A stretch of 64,000 nucleotides of DNA from Paraburkholderia sacchari (lineage in GTDB: Bacteria > Pseudomonadota > Gammaproteobacteria > Burkholderiales > Burkholderiaceae), in assembly GCF_000785435.2 (NCBI RefSeq), contig NZ_JTDB02000008.1, positions 312,211 through 376,210 on the forward strand, written 5' to 3'. Below, piece after piece: positions 35,582 to 44,746 of this stretch; position 1 is the stretch's first letter; each line of letters begins with the position of its first letter. Both the position numbers and the translations under genes were made by a program. The notes under the pieces are model-generated. The model saw only the letters and a program-made list of their open reading frames with translations. It did not search any database and was not told the DNA's origin.

Positions 35582-36364
35582 ATGACCTATACCAGCTCAA
35601 CCGTTCGCGTGCCCGACGTGGCGGCCGTGCCGCGCCACATCGCGATCATCATGGACGGCAATGGCCGTTGGGCAACTCAACGCCGTTTGCCGCGCGTCGC
35701 CGGCCATACGCGCGGCGTCGACGCCGTGCGTTCGGTCGTCGAAGCCTGCGTCCAAAATGGCGTCGAATATCTCACCCTGTTCGCGTTCAGTTCGGAGAAC
35801 TGGCGGCGTCCGACCGACGAAGTGTCGTTCCTGATGCGCCTGTTCGTCACCGCGCTCGAACGCGAAGTGGCGCGCCTCCACGCGAACGGCATTCGTCTGC
35901 GCGTGGTCGGCGACCTGTCGATGTTCAACGAGCGCATCCAGGACCTGATTCGCCGCGCGGAAACCAAGACTGCGCGAAACACGCGGCTCACGCTGACGAT
36001 CGCCGCGAACTACGGCGGCCGCTGGGACATCATGCAGGCGACCCGCAAGCTGGTCGAGGCTGCCGCCGCGGCCGGCGAGCCGGTGCCCGTCACCGAGGAC
36101 ACCCTTGGCCAGTATCTGGCCATGAGCTACGCGCCCGAGCCTGATCTCTTCATTCGCACCGGTGGAGAGCAGCGTGTGAGCAATTTCTTGCTCTGGCAAC
36201 TTGCGTACGCAGAATTCTATTTCACCGACACGTTCTGGCCGGACTTCAACGCCGATGCGCTCAATCGCGCGATCGGCTCCTACGCCGAACGTGAGCGCCG
36301 CTTTGGCCGCACGAGCGCCCAGCTCGAAAACCAATCCCAGAACGCCGACTCGCTTTCATGCTAA
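35582..36364 (+). CDS. uppS: Isoprenyl (undecaprenyl diphosphate) synthase
   Basis: cis-Prenyltransferase making the C55 lipid carrier for peptidoglycan and LPS O-antigen. The product is 260 residues with the P-loop MDGNGRWA containing catalytic Asp25. FAFSSENWRRP and the C-terminal IRTGGEQRVSNFLLWQLAYAEFYF and WPDF motifs are present. The stop overlaps the cdsA start by seven bases, implying translational coupling. Confidence 0.96.
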   Translation: MTYTSSTVRVPDVAAVPRHIAIIMDGNGRWATQRRLPRVAGHTRGVDAVRSVVEACVQNGVEYLTLFAFSSENWRRPTDEVSFLMRLFVTALEREVARLHANGIRLRVVGDLSMFNERIQDLIRRAETKTARNTRLTLTIAANYGGRWDIMQATRKLVEAAAAAGEPVPVTEDTLGQYLAMSYAPEPDLFIRTGGEQRVSNFLLWQLAYAEFYFTDTFWPDFNADALNRAIGSYAERERRFGRTSAQLENQSQNADSLSC

Positions 36365-37167
36365 AAACCCGTGTCATCACGGCGCTCGTCCTGCTGGCCA
36401 TCCTCCTGCCGGTCACGCTGTTCGCGCCGGTTGCCTGGTTTGGCGTGCTGATCGGCGTCGTGGTGTTGTTCGCCGCGTGGGAGTGGGCGCGCCTGCTCAA
36501 GGCCGGCAATATAGGCTCGATCGCCTATGCGGCGATAGCCGTGCTGGCCGTCATCGCAAGCCTGCGGCTCGAGTCGGCTCATCCGCTCTATCAGGCCGCC
36601 GGCATCTTCTGGCTCATCGCCGGCCCTTACGTGCTCGTGCGCAAGCCCACGCTCGGCGCCGGCATCTGGCGCGCCTTTCTACTCGCAGCCGGGCTCGTGA
36701 TTTTCAGCGCCTGCTGGCACGCGCTGGTCGCGGCGCGCACGGTGGGTGTCGCATTCGTGCTTTCGCTGCTGCTGATCGTCTGGCTCGCCGATATCGGCGC
36801 ATACTTTGCGGGTAAGACGTTCGGAAAGCATAAGCTCGCGCCCTCGATCAGCCCGGGCAAGACCTGGGAAGGCGCCGTGGGCGGCTGGGTGGCCGTGATG
36901 GCGGTGTCGGGCGCTGCGCTCGCGCTGCACGCGTTCGAGCCGACCCTGTATTCGGCGCTGGCGACCCGCCTCGGCCTCGGCCGGGCGCTCTTCGTGCTTA
37001 CCGTGCTGGTCGCGTTCAGCGTGATCGGCGATCTGTTCGAGTCGATGACGAAACGCCAGGCGGGCGTGAAAGATTCGAGCGGCCTCCTGCCAGGCCACGG
37101 CGGCGTGCTCGATCGCATCGACGCGCTGTTGCCGGTCCTGCCGCTTGCCATGCTGCTGCTCGGTTAG
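36358..37167 (+). CDS. cdsA: Phosphatidate cytidylyltransferase
   Basis: Integral membrane enzyme making CDP-diacylglycerol from phosphatidate and CTP. The product is 269 residues with about eight hydrophobic segments. The CDS signature is near the C-terminus: GDLFESMTKRQAGVKDSSGLLPGHGGVLDRID, with the metal-binding aspartates. SISPGKTWEGAVGG is also typical. It overlaps uppS upstream and lies 20 bases before dxr. Confidence 0.95.
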   Translation: MLKTRVITALVLLAILLPVTLFAPVAWFGVLIGVVVLFAAWEWARLLKAGNIGSIAYAAIAVLAVIASLRLESAHPLYQAAGIFWLIAGPYVLVRKPTLGAGIWRAFLLAAGLVIFSACWHALVAARTVGVAFVLSLLLIVWLADIGAYFAGKTFGKHKLAPSISPGKTWEGAVGGWVAVMAVSGAALALHAFEPTLYSALATRLGLGRALFVLTVLVAFSVIGDLFESMTKRQAGVKDSSGLLPGHGGVLDRIDALLPVLPLAMLLLG

Positions 37168-37187
37168 CAACGCTCGGTTAGAGACTA

Positions 37188-38375
37188 ATGGAAATGCAAA
37201 AACGACTCACCTTGCTCGGATCCACGGGCTCGATCGGAGACAGCACGCTCGACGTGGTTGCGCGTCATCCGCAACACTTCTCCGTCTACGCGCTCACCGC
37301 GCACCGCAACGGCGACAAGCTCGTCGAACAATGTCTGCGCTTCGCGCCCGAAGTGGCCGTGGTCGGCGATGCCGATACTGCCGCGGCGGTCGAGCGCAAA
37401 CTGCGCGCGGCGGGCTCGAAGACCGTCGTGGCGTATGGGCCGCAGGCGCTCGTCGATGTCGCGAAGAGCGATGGATGCGACACCGTGGTTGCCGCCATCG
37501 TCGGCGCGGCGGGCCTCGTGCCAACACTTGCAGCGGCACAGGCCGGCAAGCGCATCCTGCTCGCAAACAAGGAAGCGCTCGTGATGTCGGGCGACATCTT
37601 CATGAATGCGGCACGCGATAACGGCGCGGTGCTGTTGCCGGTGGACAGCGAGCACAATGCCGTGTTCCAGTGTCTGCCTGCCGAAGGTACGCAGCATGGC
37701 GGCGTGACGAAGATCATTCTGACCGCTTCGGGCGGCCCGTTCCGAACGCGCGAGCCGGCCACGCTCGTCGCCGTGACGCCGGAGGAGGCCTGCAAGCACC
37801 CGAACTGGTCCATGGGCCGCAAGATTTCGGTCGATTCGGCCACGATGATGAACAAGGGCCTCGAAGTCATCGAGGCGCATTACCTGTTCGATCTGCCGGG
37901 CGAGCGCATTGACGTGCTGATCCACCCGCAGAGCGTGATTCACTCGATGGTCTCGTACGCGGATGGCTCGGTGCTCGCTCAACTGGGCAACCCGGACATG
38001 CGCACGCCGATCGCGCACGCACTCGCGTTCCCGGATCGTGTGGATTCGGGCGTTGCGCAACTCGACCTCGCGCAGGTGGCCACGCTCAATTTCGAGAAGC
38101 CGGACTACACGCGTTTCCCGTGTCTTGCGCTGGCAATGAAGGCGCTGGCCGAGGGCGGCGTGGCGAGCGCCACGCTCAACGCAGCCAACGAAATTGCGGT
38201 GGAGGCGTTCCTCAACCGCCGGATCGGTTTCATGGCGATCGCGCAGACGGTCGACGCCGTGCTCAACGCGCTGGACAATCGCAGCGCCACGAGTCTCGAC
38301 GTGGTGCTCGAAGCCGACGCAGCCGCGCGCCGCGCGGCGCTCAAGATCATCGACAGCCTGCCGGTGCAGGCCTGA
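37188..38375 (+). CDS. dxr: 1-deoxy-D-xylulose 5-phosphate reductoisomerase
   Basis: First committed step of the MEP isoprenoid pathway. The product is 395 residues. It has the NADPH-binding GSTGSIGDSTLDV near the N-terminus, LLANKEALVMSG, the metal/substrate motif PVDSEHNAVFQCL, and SGGPFRT with HPNWSMGRKISVDSATMMNKGLE. An in-frame ATG two codons downstream (37194) is an alternative start. It supplies precursors for UppS two genes upstream. Confidence 0.96.
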   Translation: MEMQKRLTLLGSTGSIGDSTLDVVARHPQHFSVYALTAHRNGDKLVEQCLRFAPEVAVVGDADTAAAVERKLRAAGSKTVVAYGPQALVDVAKSDGCDTVVAAIVGAAGLVPTLAAAQAGKRILLANKEALVMSGDIFMNAARDNGAVLLPVDSEHNAVFQCLPAEGTQHGGVTKIILTASGGPFRTREPATLVAVTPEEACKHPNWSMGRKISVDSATMMNKGLEVIEAHYLFDLPGERIDVLIHPQSVIHSMVSYADGSVLAQLGNPDMRTPIAHALAFPDRVDSGVAQLDLAQVATLNFEKPDYTRFPCLALAMKALAEGGVASATLNAANEIAVEAFLNRRIGFMAIAQTVDAVLNALDNRSATSLDVVLEADAAARRAALKIIDSLPVQA

Positions 38376-38429
38376 AGCCTCGCTCGGGGCCGCTCCCGGG
38401 CTGCGCTCATGCCGCCCGCGGGGGCGTGA

Positions 38430-38447
38430 GGGCCTGCTTGCAGGCCC
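38430..38447. other. Hairpin in the dxr-rseP gap
   Basis: GGGCCTGC-TT-GCAGGCCC forms an 8-bp perfect inverted repeat about 60 bases before rseP. No T-run follows, so it is more likely an intergenic palindromic element or processing site than a terminator. Confidence 0.4.
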
Positions 38448-38508
38448 ATCGGCCCGCCAACGAGGTTGGACCCGCACTGGCGCGCTGCTTCCAGCAGAGG
38501 AGGCACAT

Positions 38509-39939
38509 ATGAATCTGCTCACCGAACTGGTGTCTTTTGTCGTGGCGATCGGCGTACTCGTCGTCGTGCACGAATATGGGCACTACAGCGTCGCGCGCTT
38601 GTGCGGCGTCAAGGTTCTGCGGTTTTCGATCGGCTTCGGCAAGCCGCTCGTGCAATGGGTCAGCAAGAAGAGCGGCACCGAGTGGACGATCTCGGCGTTG
38701 CCGCTTGGCGGCTACGTCAAGATGCTCGACGAGCGCGAGTTGCAGGACCAGCAGGGCTCCATTTCCGCCGAAGACTTGCCGCACGCTTTCAACCGGCAAT
38801 CGGTCGGCAAGCGCATTGCCATAGTCGCTGCCGGGCCGGTGGCCAATTTCATTCTTGCCATCGCTCTCTTCGCAGCGGTGTTCGCGAGCGGCGTGACCGA
38901 GCCGACCGCCATCGTGGCCGTGCCGCCTGCGCAGTCGGCTGCCGCGCAGGCTGGCTTCCAGGGCGGCGAGACCATTCTCGCCGTGAGCGACGCGAACGGC
39001 AGCGACACGGAGCCCGTGCGGTCGTGGGCCGATCTGCGCTGGAAGCTGCTGTCCGAGGCTTTCGATCAAAACAGCGTGGTGCTCTCCGCGCGTGACGGCG
39101 GCGGCACCTACGACTTTCCCCTCGATCTCTCGCACCTCACCAGCAAAGATCTCGACGACGACTTCATGTCGAAGCTCGGCCTCGAGGCCGGCGGCGCCAA
39201 ACTGACGATCGCGGGCGTGGAGGCGGGCAGCGCCGCGCAGCAAGCGGGGCTGGAAAAAGGCGATCGCCTCGTTGCGATCGATGGCCGTCCCGTTGACAGC
39301 GCAAGCACTTTCATCGGCTATGTGAAGGCCCACGCGGGCAAGCCCGTGCACCTGCGCATCGTGCGTGGCGATCCGCAAAACACGGCGCAAAACATCGCGC
39401 AGGGCGGTGCGTCCGGACAGGGTCAGACGTTGACGCTCACGATCACGCCCGCGGCACAGCGTGACGGTGAAACAGGTGAGGAAGTCGGGCGCATCGGCGC
39501 GGCGCTCGCGGCTCAGGCGCCCACCGTGGACGTCCGCTACGGGCCGATCGAGAGCGTTCGGCTGGGTGCGTTCCGCACGTGGGACATCGCGATCTATTCG
39601 CTGCGTATGTTCGGCCGCATGCTCACCGGCGAGGCGTCTCTGAAAAATCTGTCCGGCCCGGTGACGATTGCTGACTATGCGGGCAAGAGCGCAAGACTCG
39701 GTCCGTCCGCCTTCCTGTCGTTCCTCGCCCTTGTCAGCATTAGCCTCGGCGTACTCAACCTGCTCCCAATTCCAGTATTGGACGGGGGGCATCTGTTATA
39801 TTATGCGGTTGAAGCCGTAACGGGCAAAGCCGTCTCGGACCGCTGGCAGCTCGTGCTGCAGCGCGCGGGACTTGCCTGCATCGTCGCGCTGTCGGCGATC
39901 GCGTTGTTCAACGATCTGGCTCGGTTAATCCATTTTTAA
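38509..39939 (+). CDS. rseP: Site-2 intramembrane zinc protease RseP
   Basis: A 476-residue inner-membrane metalloprotease that cleaves the anti-sigma factor RseA, and signal peptide remnants, in the envelope stress response. The zinc motif HEYGH is at residues 21-25 in the first helix. Two periplasmic PDZ domains are present (GGETILAVSDANG; AAQQAGLEKGDRLVAIDGRPV). The second zinc/catalytic element LLPIPVLDGGHLLYY lies in a C-terminal helix. The start is fixed by the strong AGAGGAGG upstream. It is placed directly before bamA, whose assembly defects it senses. Confidence 0.96.
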   Translation: MNLLTELVSFVVAIGVLVVVHEYGHYSVARLCGVKVLRFSIGFGKPLVQWVSKKSGTEWTISALPLGGYVKMLDERELQDQQGSISAEDLPHAFNRQSVGKRIAIVAAGPVANFILAIALFAAVFASGVTEPTAIVAVPPAQSAAAQAGFQGGETILAVSDANGSDTEPVRSWADLRWKLLSEAFDQNSVVLSARDGGGTYDFPLDLSHLTSKDLDDDFMSKLGLEAGGAKLTIAGVEAGSAAQQAGLEKGDRLVAIDGRPVDSASTFIGYVKAHAGKPVHLRIVRGDPQNTAQNIAQGGASGQGQTLTLTITPAAQRDGETGEEVGRIGAALAAQAPTVDVRYGPIESVRLGAFRTWDIAIYSLRMFGRMLTGEASLKNLSGPVTIADYAGKSARLGPSAFLSFLALVSISLGVLNLLPIPVLDGGHLLYYAVEAVTGKAVSDRWQLVLQRAGLACIVALSAIALFNDLARLIHF

Positions 39940-40006
39940 AGATGTCTGGCGGCGTCCGAGGGCGGGCCGCCTGATCTGATGCAGCTATACACACTGGGGA
40001 AGCACG

Positions 40007-42316
40007 TTGTTTAGACCTCATCGCTTGGTTCCAAAAACGGTTGCGGCTGCGGCGATTGCCGCGCATGGCCTGGTCGCTCACGCGGCCACAACGCCTTTCG
40101 TGGTACAGGACATCCGCATCGAAGGACTGCAACGCGTCGAGCCGGGCACGGTGTTCGCGTACTTGCCCATCAAGCAGGGCGATACGTTCACCGACGACAA
40201 GGCATCCGATGCCATTCGCGCATTGTATGCAACGGGCTTCTTCAATGACGTGCGCATCGGCACCGAAGGCGGTGTCGTCGTCGTGCAGGTGCAGGAGCGG
40301 CCGGCCATCGGCACGATCGACTTCTCGGGCATCAAGGAGTTCGACAAGGACAACCTCACGAAGGCACTGCGCGCAGTCGGCCTCTCGCAGGGCCGCTATT
40401 ACGACAAGGCGCTCGTCGACAAGGCCGAGCAGGAACTCAAGCGTCAGTACCTCACGCGCGGCTTCTACGCTGCGGAGGTTACGACCACGGTCACGCCGAT
40501 CGACCGCAACCGCGTCGGCCTGCTGTTCTCGGTGGTCGAAGGCCCGAGCGCGAAGATCCGGCAGATCAATTTCATCGGCAACAAGGCGTATAGCAGCGGC
40601 ACACTGCTCTCGGAGATGCAACTCTCCACGCCGAACTGGTTCTCTTGGTACACGAAGAACGACCTGTACTCGAAGGAAAAGCTCACGGGCGACCTCGAGA
40701 ACGTGCGCTCGTACTACCTGAATCATGGCTACCTCGAATTCAACATCGACTCGACGCAGGTGTCGATTTCGCCCGACAAGAAGGACATGTACCTGACGGT
40801 CGGGATTCACGAAGGCGAACCCTACAAGATTTCGGGCATTCACCTGGCCGGCAATCTGCTCGACCGCGAGGCCGAGCTCAACAAGCTCGTCAAGATCAAG
40901 CCGGGCGACCGCTTCTCGGCCGAGAAACTGCAGGCTACGACCAAGTCCATCGTCGACAAGCTCGGCGAATACGGCTACGCATTCGCAACTGTCAATGCGC
41001 TGCCGCAGATCAATCAGGCCGATCACACGGTCGACCTCACGCTGCAGATCGACCCGAGCCGCCGCGTGTACGTGCGCCGCATCAACGTGATCGGCAACAC
41101 GCGTACGCGCGACGAAGTCGTGCGCCGCGAAATGCGTCAGCTCGAAAGCTCGTGGTTCGATTCGAGCCGCCTCGCGCTCTCGAAGGACCGTATCAACCGT
41201 CTCGGCTACTTCACCGATGTCGACGTGACCACGGTGCCGGTGGAAGGCACGCCCGACCAGGTCGACGTGAACGTGAAGGTGGCCGAAAAGCCGACCGGCG
41301 CGATCACGCTGGGCGCGGGCTTCTCGTCCACGGACAAGGTGGTGCTGTCGGCCGGCGTCTCGCAGGACAACGTGTTCGGCTCGGGCACGAGCCTCTCGGT
41401 GAACATCAATACCGCGAAGACGTATCGCACGCTGGCTGTCACGCAGGTGGACCCGTACTTCACGGTGGACGGCATCAAGCGCATTACCGACGTCTACTAC
41501 CGCACGTACCAGCCGCTGTACTACTCGACCGATTCGAGCTTCAAGATCATCACGACGGGCGCCGACCTGAAGTTCGGCATTCCGTTCTCGGAAGTGGACA
41601 CGGTCTTCTTCGGCATCGGTTTCGAGCAGGACACGCTCGACACCGACGCGTACACGCCGCAGAGCTACATCGATTACGTGAAAAACTTCGGCCGCGTGTC
41701 GAACAACGTTCCGTTCACGATCGGCTGGTCGCGCGATGCGCGTGACAGCGCGCTGATTCCGAGCCGCGGCTACTTTACGCAGGCGAATTTCGAATGGGGC
41801 ATGCCCATCGGTTCGACGCCTTACGTCAAGACCGACGTGCAGGCGCAGTACTATTACTCGTTCGCACGCGGCTTCGTGCTGGGCATGAACTTCCAGGCCG
41901 GCTACGGCAAGGGCCTCGACGGCAAGCCGTACCCGATCTTCAAGAACTACTACGCGGGCGGTATCGGATCGGTGCGTGGCTATGAGCCGAGCTCGCTGGG
42001 CCCGCGCGACGCCAAGACCAACGACCCGATCGGCGGTTCGAAGATGGTGGTCGGCAACATCGAACTCACGTTCCCGCTGCCGGGCACGGGCTACGATCGC
42101 ACGCTGCGCGTCTTCACGTTCGTCGACGCCGGTAACGTATGGGGCGAGGAGGGCAACACCAGCACGGGCGCGAACGGCCTGCGCTACGCGTACGGTGTGG
42201 GTCTTGCGTGGATTTCGCCGATCGGCCCGCTCAAGCTGAGCCTTGGCTTCCCGATCGTCAAGCACCAAGGCGACCAGTACCAGAAGTTCCAGTTCCAGAT
42301 TGGCACGGCCTTCTAA
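40007..42316 (+). CDS. bamA: Outer membrane protein assembly factor BamA
   Basis: A 769-residue beta-barrel insertase. The signal peptide ends near residue 26 (HGLVAHA-ATTPFVV). Five POTRA domains follow (first: QDIRIEGLQRVEPGTVF), then a 16-strand barrel with the VRGYEPSSLGPRD motif and a C-terminal phenylalanine (FQIGTAF). Translation starts at TTG (40007) with GGGGA six bases upstream; no in-frame ATG lies nearby to replace it. Flanked by rseP and skp, the usual envelope-biogenesis order. Confidence 0.96.
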   Translation: MFRPHRLVPKTVAAAAIAAHGLVAHAATTPFVVQDIRIEGLQRVEPGTVFAYLPIKQGDTFTDDKASDAIRALYATGFFNDVRIGTEGGVVVVQVQERPAIGTIDFSGIKEFDKDNLTKALRAVGLSQGRYYDKALVDKAEQELKRQYLTRGFYAAEVTTTVTPIDRNRVGLLFSVVEGPSAKIRQINFIGNKAYSSGTLLSEMQLSTPNWFSWYTKNDLYSKEKLTGDLENVRSYYLNHGYLEFNIDSTQVSISPDKKDMYLTVGIHEGEPYKISGIHLAGNLLDREAELNKLVKIKPGDRFSAEKLQATTKSIVDKLGEYGYAFATVNALPQINQADHTVDLTLQIDPSRRVYVRRINVIGNTRTRDEVVRREMRQLESSWFDSSRLALSKDRINRLGYFTDVDVTTVPVEGTPDQVDVNVKVAEKPTGAITLGAGFSSTDKVVLSAGVSQDNVFGSGTSLSVNINTAKTYRTLAVTQVDPYFTVDGIKRITDVYYRTYQPLYYSTDSSFKIITTGADLKFGIPFSEVDTVFFGIGFEQDTLDTDAYTPQSYIDYVKNFGRVSNNVPFTIGWSRDARDSALIPSRGYFTQANFEWGMPIGSTPYVKTDVQAQYYYSFARGFVLGMNFQAGYGKGLDGKPYPIFKNYYAGGIGSVRGYEPSSLGPRDAKTNDPIGGSKMVVGNIELTFPLPGTGYDRTLRVFTFVDAGNVWGEEGNTSTGANGLRYAYGVGLAWISPIGPLKLSLGFPIVKHQGDQYQKFQFQIGTAF

Positions 42317-42360
42317 CGAGGCACGCAGGAACAGGCATTTACAGAAACGAGAGGATAACT

Positions 42361-42903
42361 TTGCTAACGGGTATGTTTTCCAGACGGACGATCGGGGCCT
42401 TGACGCTGTCGCTGGCGATGCTCGCTGTTGGCACGGGCGCGGCCCATGCGCAGGAAGCGAAGATCGCGGCGGTCAACTCCGACCGCATCCTGCGCGAATC
42501 CGCCCCCGCGAAGGCCGCGCAAACCAAGCTCGAAGCCGAGTTCGCAAAGCGCGACAAGGACCTGCAGGACATGGCGCAACGCTTGAAGTCCATGTCCGAC
42601 TCCCTCGACAAGAACGGGCCGGGCATGTCGCCCGGGGATCGCGCGCAGAAGCAGCGCGATCTGTCGCAGCTCGATAGCGATTTCCAGCGCAAGCAGCGCG
42701 AGTTTCGCGAAGACCTGAACCAGCGTCGCAATGAAGAGCTTGCGGCGGTCCTGGATCGCGCGAACAAGGTGATCAAGCAGATCGCCGAGCAGCAGCACTA
42801 TGATTTGATCGTGCAGGAAGCGGTATACGTGAGCCCGCGCATCGACATCACCGACCAGGTCTTGAAGGCGCTTGCGTCTGGCGGCGCTGGCAGCAGCAAT
42901 TAA
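42361..42903 (+). CDS. skp: Periplasmic chaperone Skp/OmpH
   Basis: A 180-residue periplasmic chaperone guarding unfolded outer-membrane proteins on their way to BamA. An N-terminal signal peptide (hydrophobic ALTLSLAMLAVGTGAAHA-QEAKIA) is followed by the Skp core KIAAVNSDRILRESAPAKAAQ. A long charged coiled coil (about 60-130) and the C-terminal VVYVSPRIDITDQVLKAL-like end complete it. The start is set to TTG at 42361 because GAGAGG lies six bases before it; ATG at 42373 is too far from that site but would also keep the signal peptide. Confidence 0.92.
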   Translation: MLTGMFSRRTIGALTLSLAMLAVGTGAAHAQEAKIAAVNSDRILRESAPAKAAQTKLEAEFAKRDKDLQDMAQRLKSMSDSLDKNGPGMSPGDRAQKQRDLSQLDSDFQRKQREFREDLNQRRNEELAAVLDRANKVIKQIAEQQHYDLIVQEAVYVSPRIDITDQVLKALASGGAGSSN

Positions 42904-42921
42904 GGCAGGAGCATCACGCGC

Positions 42922-43995
42922 ATGGCTTTTACGCTTGAGGACATCGCCGGGCGCTTCGGCGGCGAGGTGATTGGCGATCCGACGCAACGTGTCGGCTCTC
43001 TCGCGCCGCTCGATCAGGCGGGTCCGCAACAACTGGCGTTCCTCGCCAACCCCAAGTATCTGTCGCAGGTCGAGACGACTCGCGCAGGCGCCGTCCTGAT
43101 CAGCCCCGAAGATCTCGAAAAACTGGCTTCCCGCGACGGTCGTAATTTCATCGTCACGCCCAATCCGTATGCTTATTTCGCGCGCGTGGCCCAGGCATTC
43201 ATCGATCTGGCCGCACCGAAGGTGCAGGCGGGCGTGCACCCGAGCGCCCATGTCGATGCCACGGCAAAGGTTGCCGCAAGTGCGGTGATCGGCCCGAACG
43301 TCACGGTGGAGGCGGGCGCCACGATCGGCGAGCACGTGCGGCTGGACGCCAACGTGTTCATTGGCCGCGGCACCCAGGTGGGCGAGAGCTCGCACTTCTA
43401 TCCGGGCGTAACGGTTTATCACGGCTGCAAGATCGGCGCGCGCGCGATCGTGCATGCTGGCGCCGTGATCGGCTCGGACGGTTTTGGTTTTGCGCCCGAC
43501 TTCACGGGCGAGGGCGATGCGCGCACGGGCAGCTGGGTGAAGATTCCCCAAGTGGGCGGCGTCTCGATCGGGCCCGACGTCGAGATCGGTGCGAACACGA
43601 CGATCGATCGTGGCGCGATGGCCGACACGATCATCGAGGAGTGCGTCAAGATCGATAACCTCGTGCAGATCGGCCACAACTGCAAGGTAGGCGCATACAC
43701 CGTGATCGCGGGTTGCGCGGGCATTGCGGGCAGCACCACGATCGGTCGCCATTGCATGATCGGCGGCGCGGTTGGCATCGCGGGCCACGTCACGCTGGGC
43801 GACTACGTTATCGTCACGGCGAAGTCGGGGGTCTCGAAGTCGTTGCCGAAGGCAGGCATCTACACGAGCGCGTTCCCGGCGGTCGATCACGCCGACTGGA
43901 ACAAGAGCGCCGCGCTGCTGCGCAATATCGACAAGCTGCGCGATCGTATCAGGGCGCTCGAAGCCGCTGCCCAGAAGGCACAAGACGGCGCATAA
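42922..43995 (+). CDS. lpxD: UDP-3-O-(3-hydroxyacyl)glucosamine N-acyltransferase
   Basis: Third step of lipid A synthesis. The product is 357 residues with an N-terminal uridine-binding domain (LAPLDQAGPQQLAFLANPKY). A left-handed beta-helix of hexapeptide repeats follows (VIGPNVTVEAGATIGEHVRLDANVFIG and so on). The catalytic-His region is DNLVQIGHNCKVG. A C-terminal helix (LLRNIDKLRDRIRALEAAAQKAQ) ends the protein. Confidence 0.96.
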   Translation: MAFTLEDIAGRFGGEVIGDPTQRVGSLAPLDQAGPQQLAFLANPKYLSQVETTRAGAVLISPEDLEKLASRDGRNFIVTPNPYAYFARVAQAFIDLAAPKVQAGVHPSAHVDATAKVAASAVIGPNVTVEAGATIGEHVRLDANVFIGRGTQVGESSHFYPGVTVYHGCKIGARAIVHAGAVIGSDGFGFAPDFTGEGDARTGSWVKIPQVGGVSIGPDVEIGANTTIDRGAMADTIIEECVKIDNLVQIGHNCKVGAYTVIAGCAGIAGSTTIGRHCMIGGAVGIAGHVTLGDYVIVTAKSGVSKSLPKAGIYTSAFPAVDHADWNKSAALLRNIDKLRDRIRALEAAAQKAQDGA

Positions 43996-44062
43996 CAAGG
44001 TAAGGCAGGCTCGTGGCCTGGGCGCGAAGCGCCCAGCTGCGGGTGCGTGCCGTTCCAGGTGC

Positions 44063-44095
44063 CCCGGTCTGCGAGACCCGGTCTGCGAGACCCGG
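44063..44095. repeat. 14-bp direct tandem repeat in the lpxD-fabZ gap
   Basis: CCCGGTCTGCGAGA occurs twice without spacing (44063-44076, 44077-44090) and begins a third time (CCCGG). The 247-base gap 43996-44242 is otherwise non-coding and long for this compact cluster. It may be an intergenic repeat family or an expandable tract. Confidence 0.6.
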
Positions 44096-44242
44096 GGCAA
44101 TCCGCATGCACGAAGTGTGGCACATGGCGCATACTGCGCCAGAAGCGCGGGCCCTGCGGTACCGCGGGGGCCGGGCTTCGGCAAGGCACTTCAGACATCG
44201 CATTCGACAGTCACACGCAATTCCAGCGTGAGCAGAAATACC

Positions 44243-44707
44243 ATGAACATCGAAAAACTCAACTTCGACATCCACAAGATCCTCACGCTGCTTCCGCACC
44301 GCTATCCGTTCCTGATGGTGGACCGGGTCACCGAAATCGTGCCGCACAAGAGCATCAAGGCGTTGAAGAACGTGACCGTCAATGAGCCCTTTTTCCAGGG
44401 CCATTTTCCCCAGCGCCCGGTGATGCCCGGCGTGATGATTCTCGAAGCGCTGGCGCAAACCGCTGCGCTCCTCACGTTTTCGGAAGAGGAGCAGGACTTC
44501 GAGAACACGCTGTACTACTTCGTCGGCATCGACGGTGCACGCTTCAAGCGTGTGGTCGAACCGGGCGATCAGCTCGTCATGAACGTGACGTTCGAGCGCT
44601 ACATGCGCGGCATCTGGAAGTTCAAGGCACAAGCCGAAGTGGAAGGGGTTGTTGCCTGCGAGGCGGAACTCATGTGCACCGTCAAGAAAATGGACGCGGC
44701 GCAGTAA
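44243..44707 (+). CDS. fabZ: 3-hydroxyacyl-ACP dehydratase FabZ
   Basis: Hot-dog-fold dehydratase of fatty acid elongation. The product is 154 residues with catalytic His54 in FFQGHFPQRPVMPG and Glu68 in ILEALAQTAA. PHRYPFLMVDRV is the family N-terminal motif. It competes with LpxA for 3-hydroxyacyl-ACP, and the two genes are adjacent (39 bases). The start at 44243 is the conserved one; the frame is open far upstream but unrelated. Confidence 0.97.
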   Translation: MNIEKLNFDIHKILTLLPHRYPFLMVDRVTEIVPHKSIKALKNVTVNEPFFQGHFPQRPVMPGVMILEALAQTAALLTFSEEEQDFENTLYYFVGIDGARFKRVVEPGDQLVMNVTFERYMRGIWKFKAQAEVEGVVACEAELMCTVKKMDAAQ

Positions 44708-44746
44708 AGCGCGCCAGCACGGCAACAGAATGGAGAGCCAGGACGA

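Noticed and set aside
39908..42268. 786-codon minus-strand frame opposite bamA
   Set aside because: Shadow frame; charged, repetitive composition with no signal peptide or domain.
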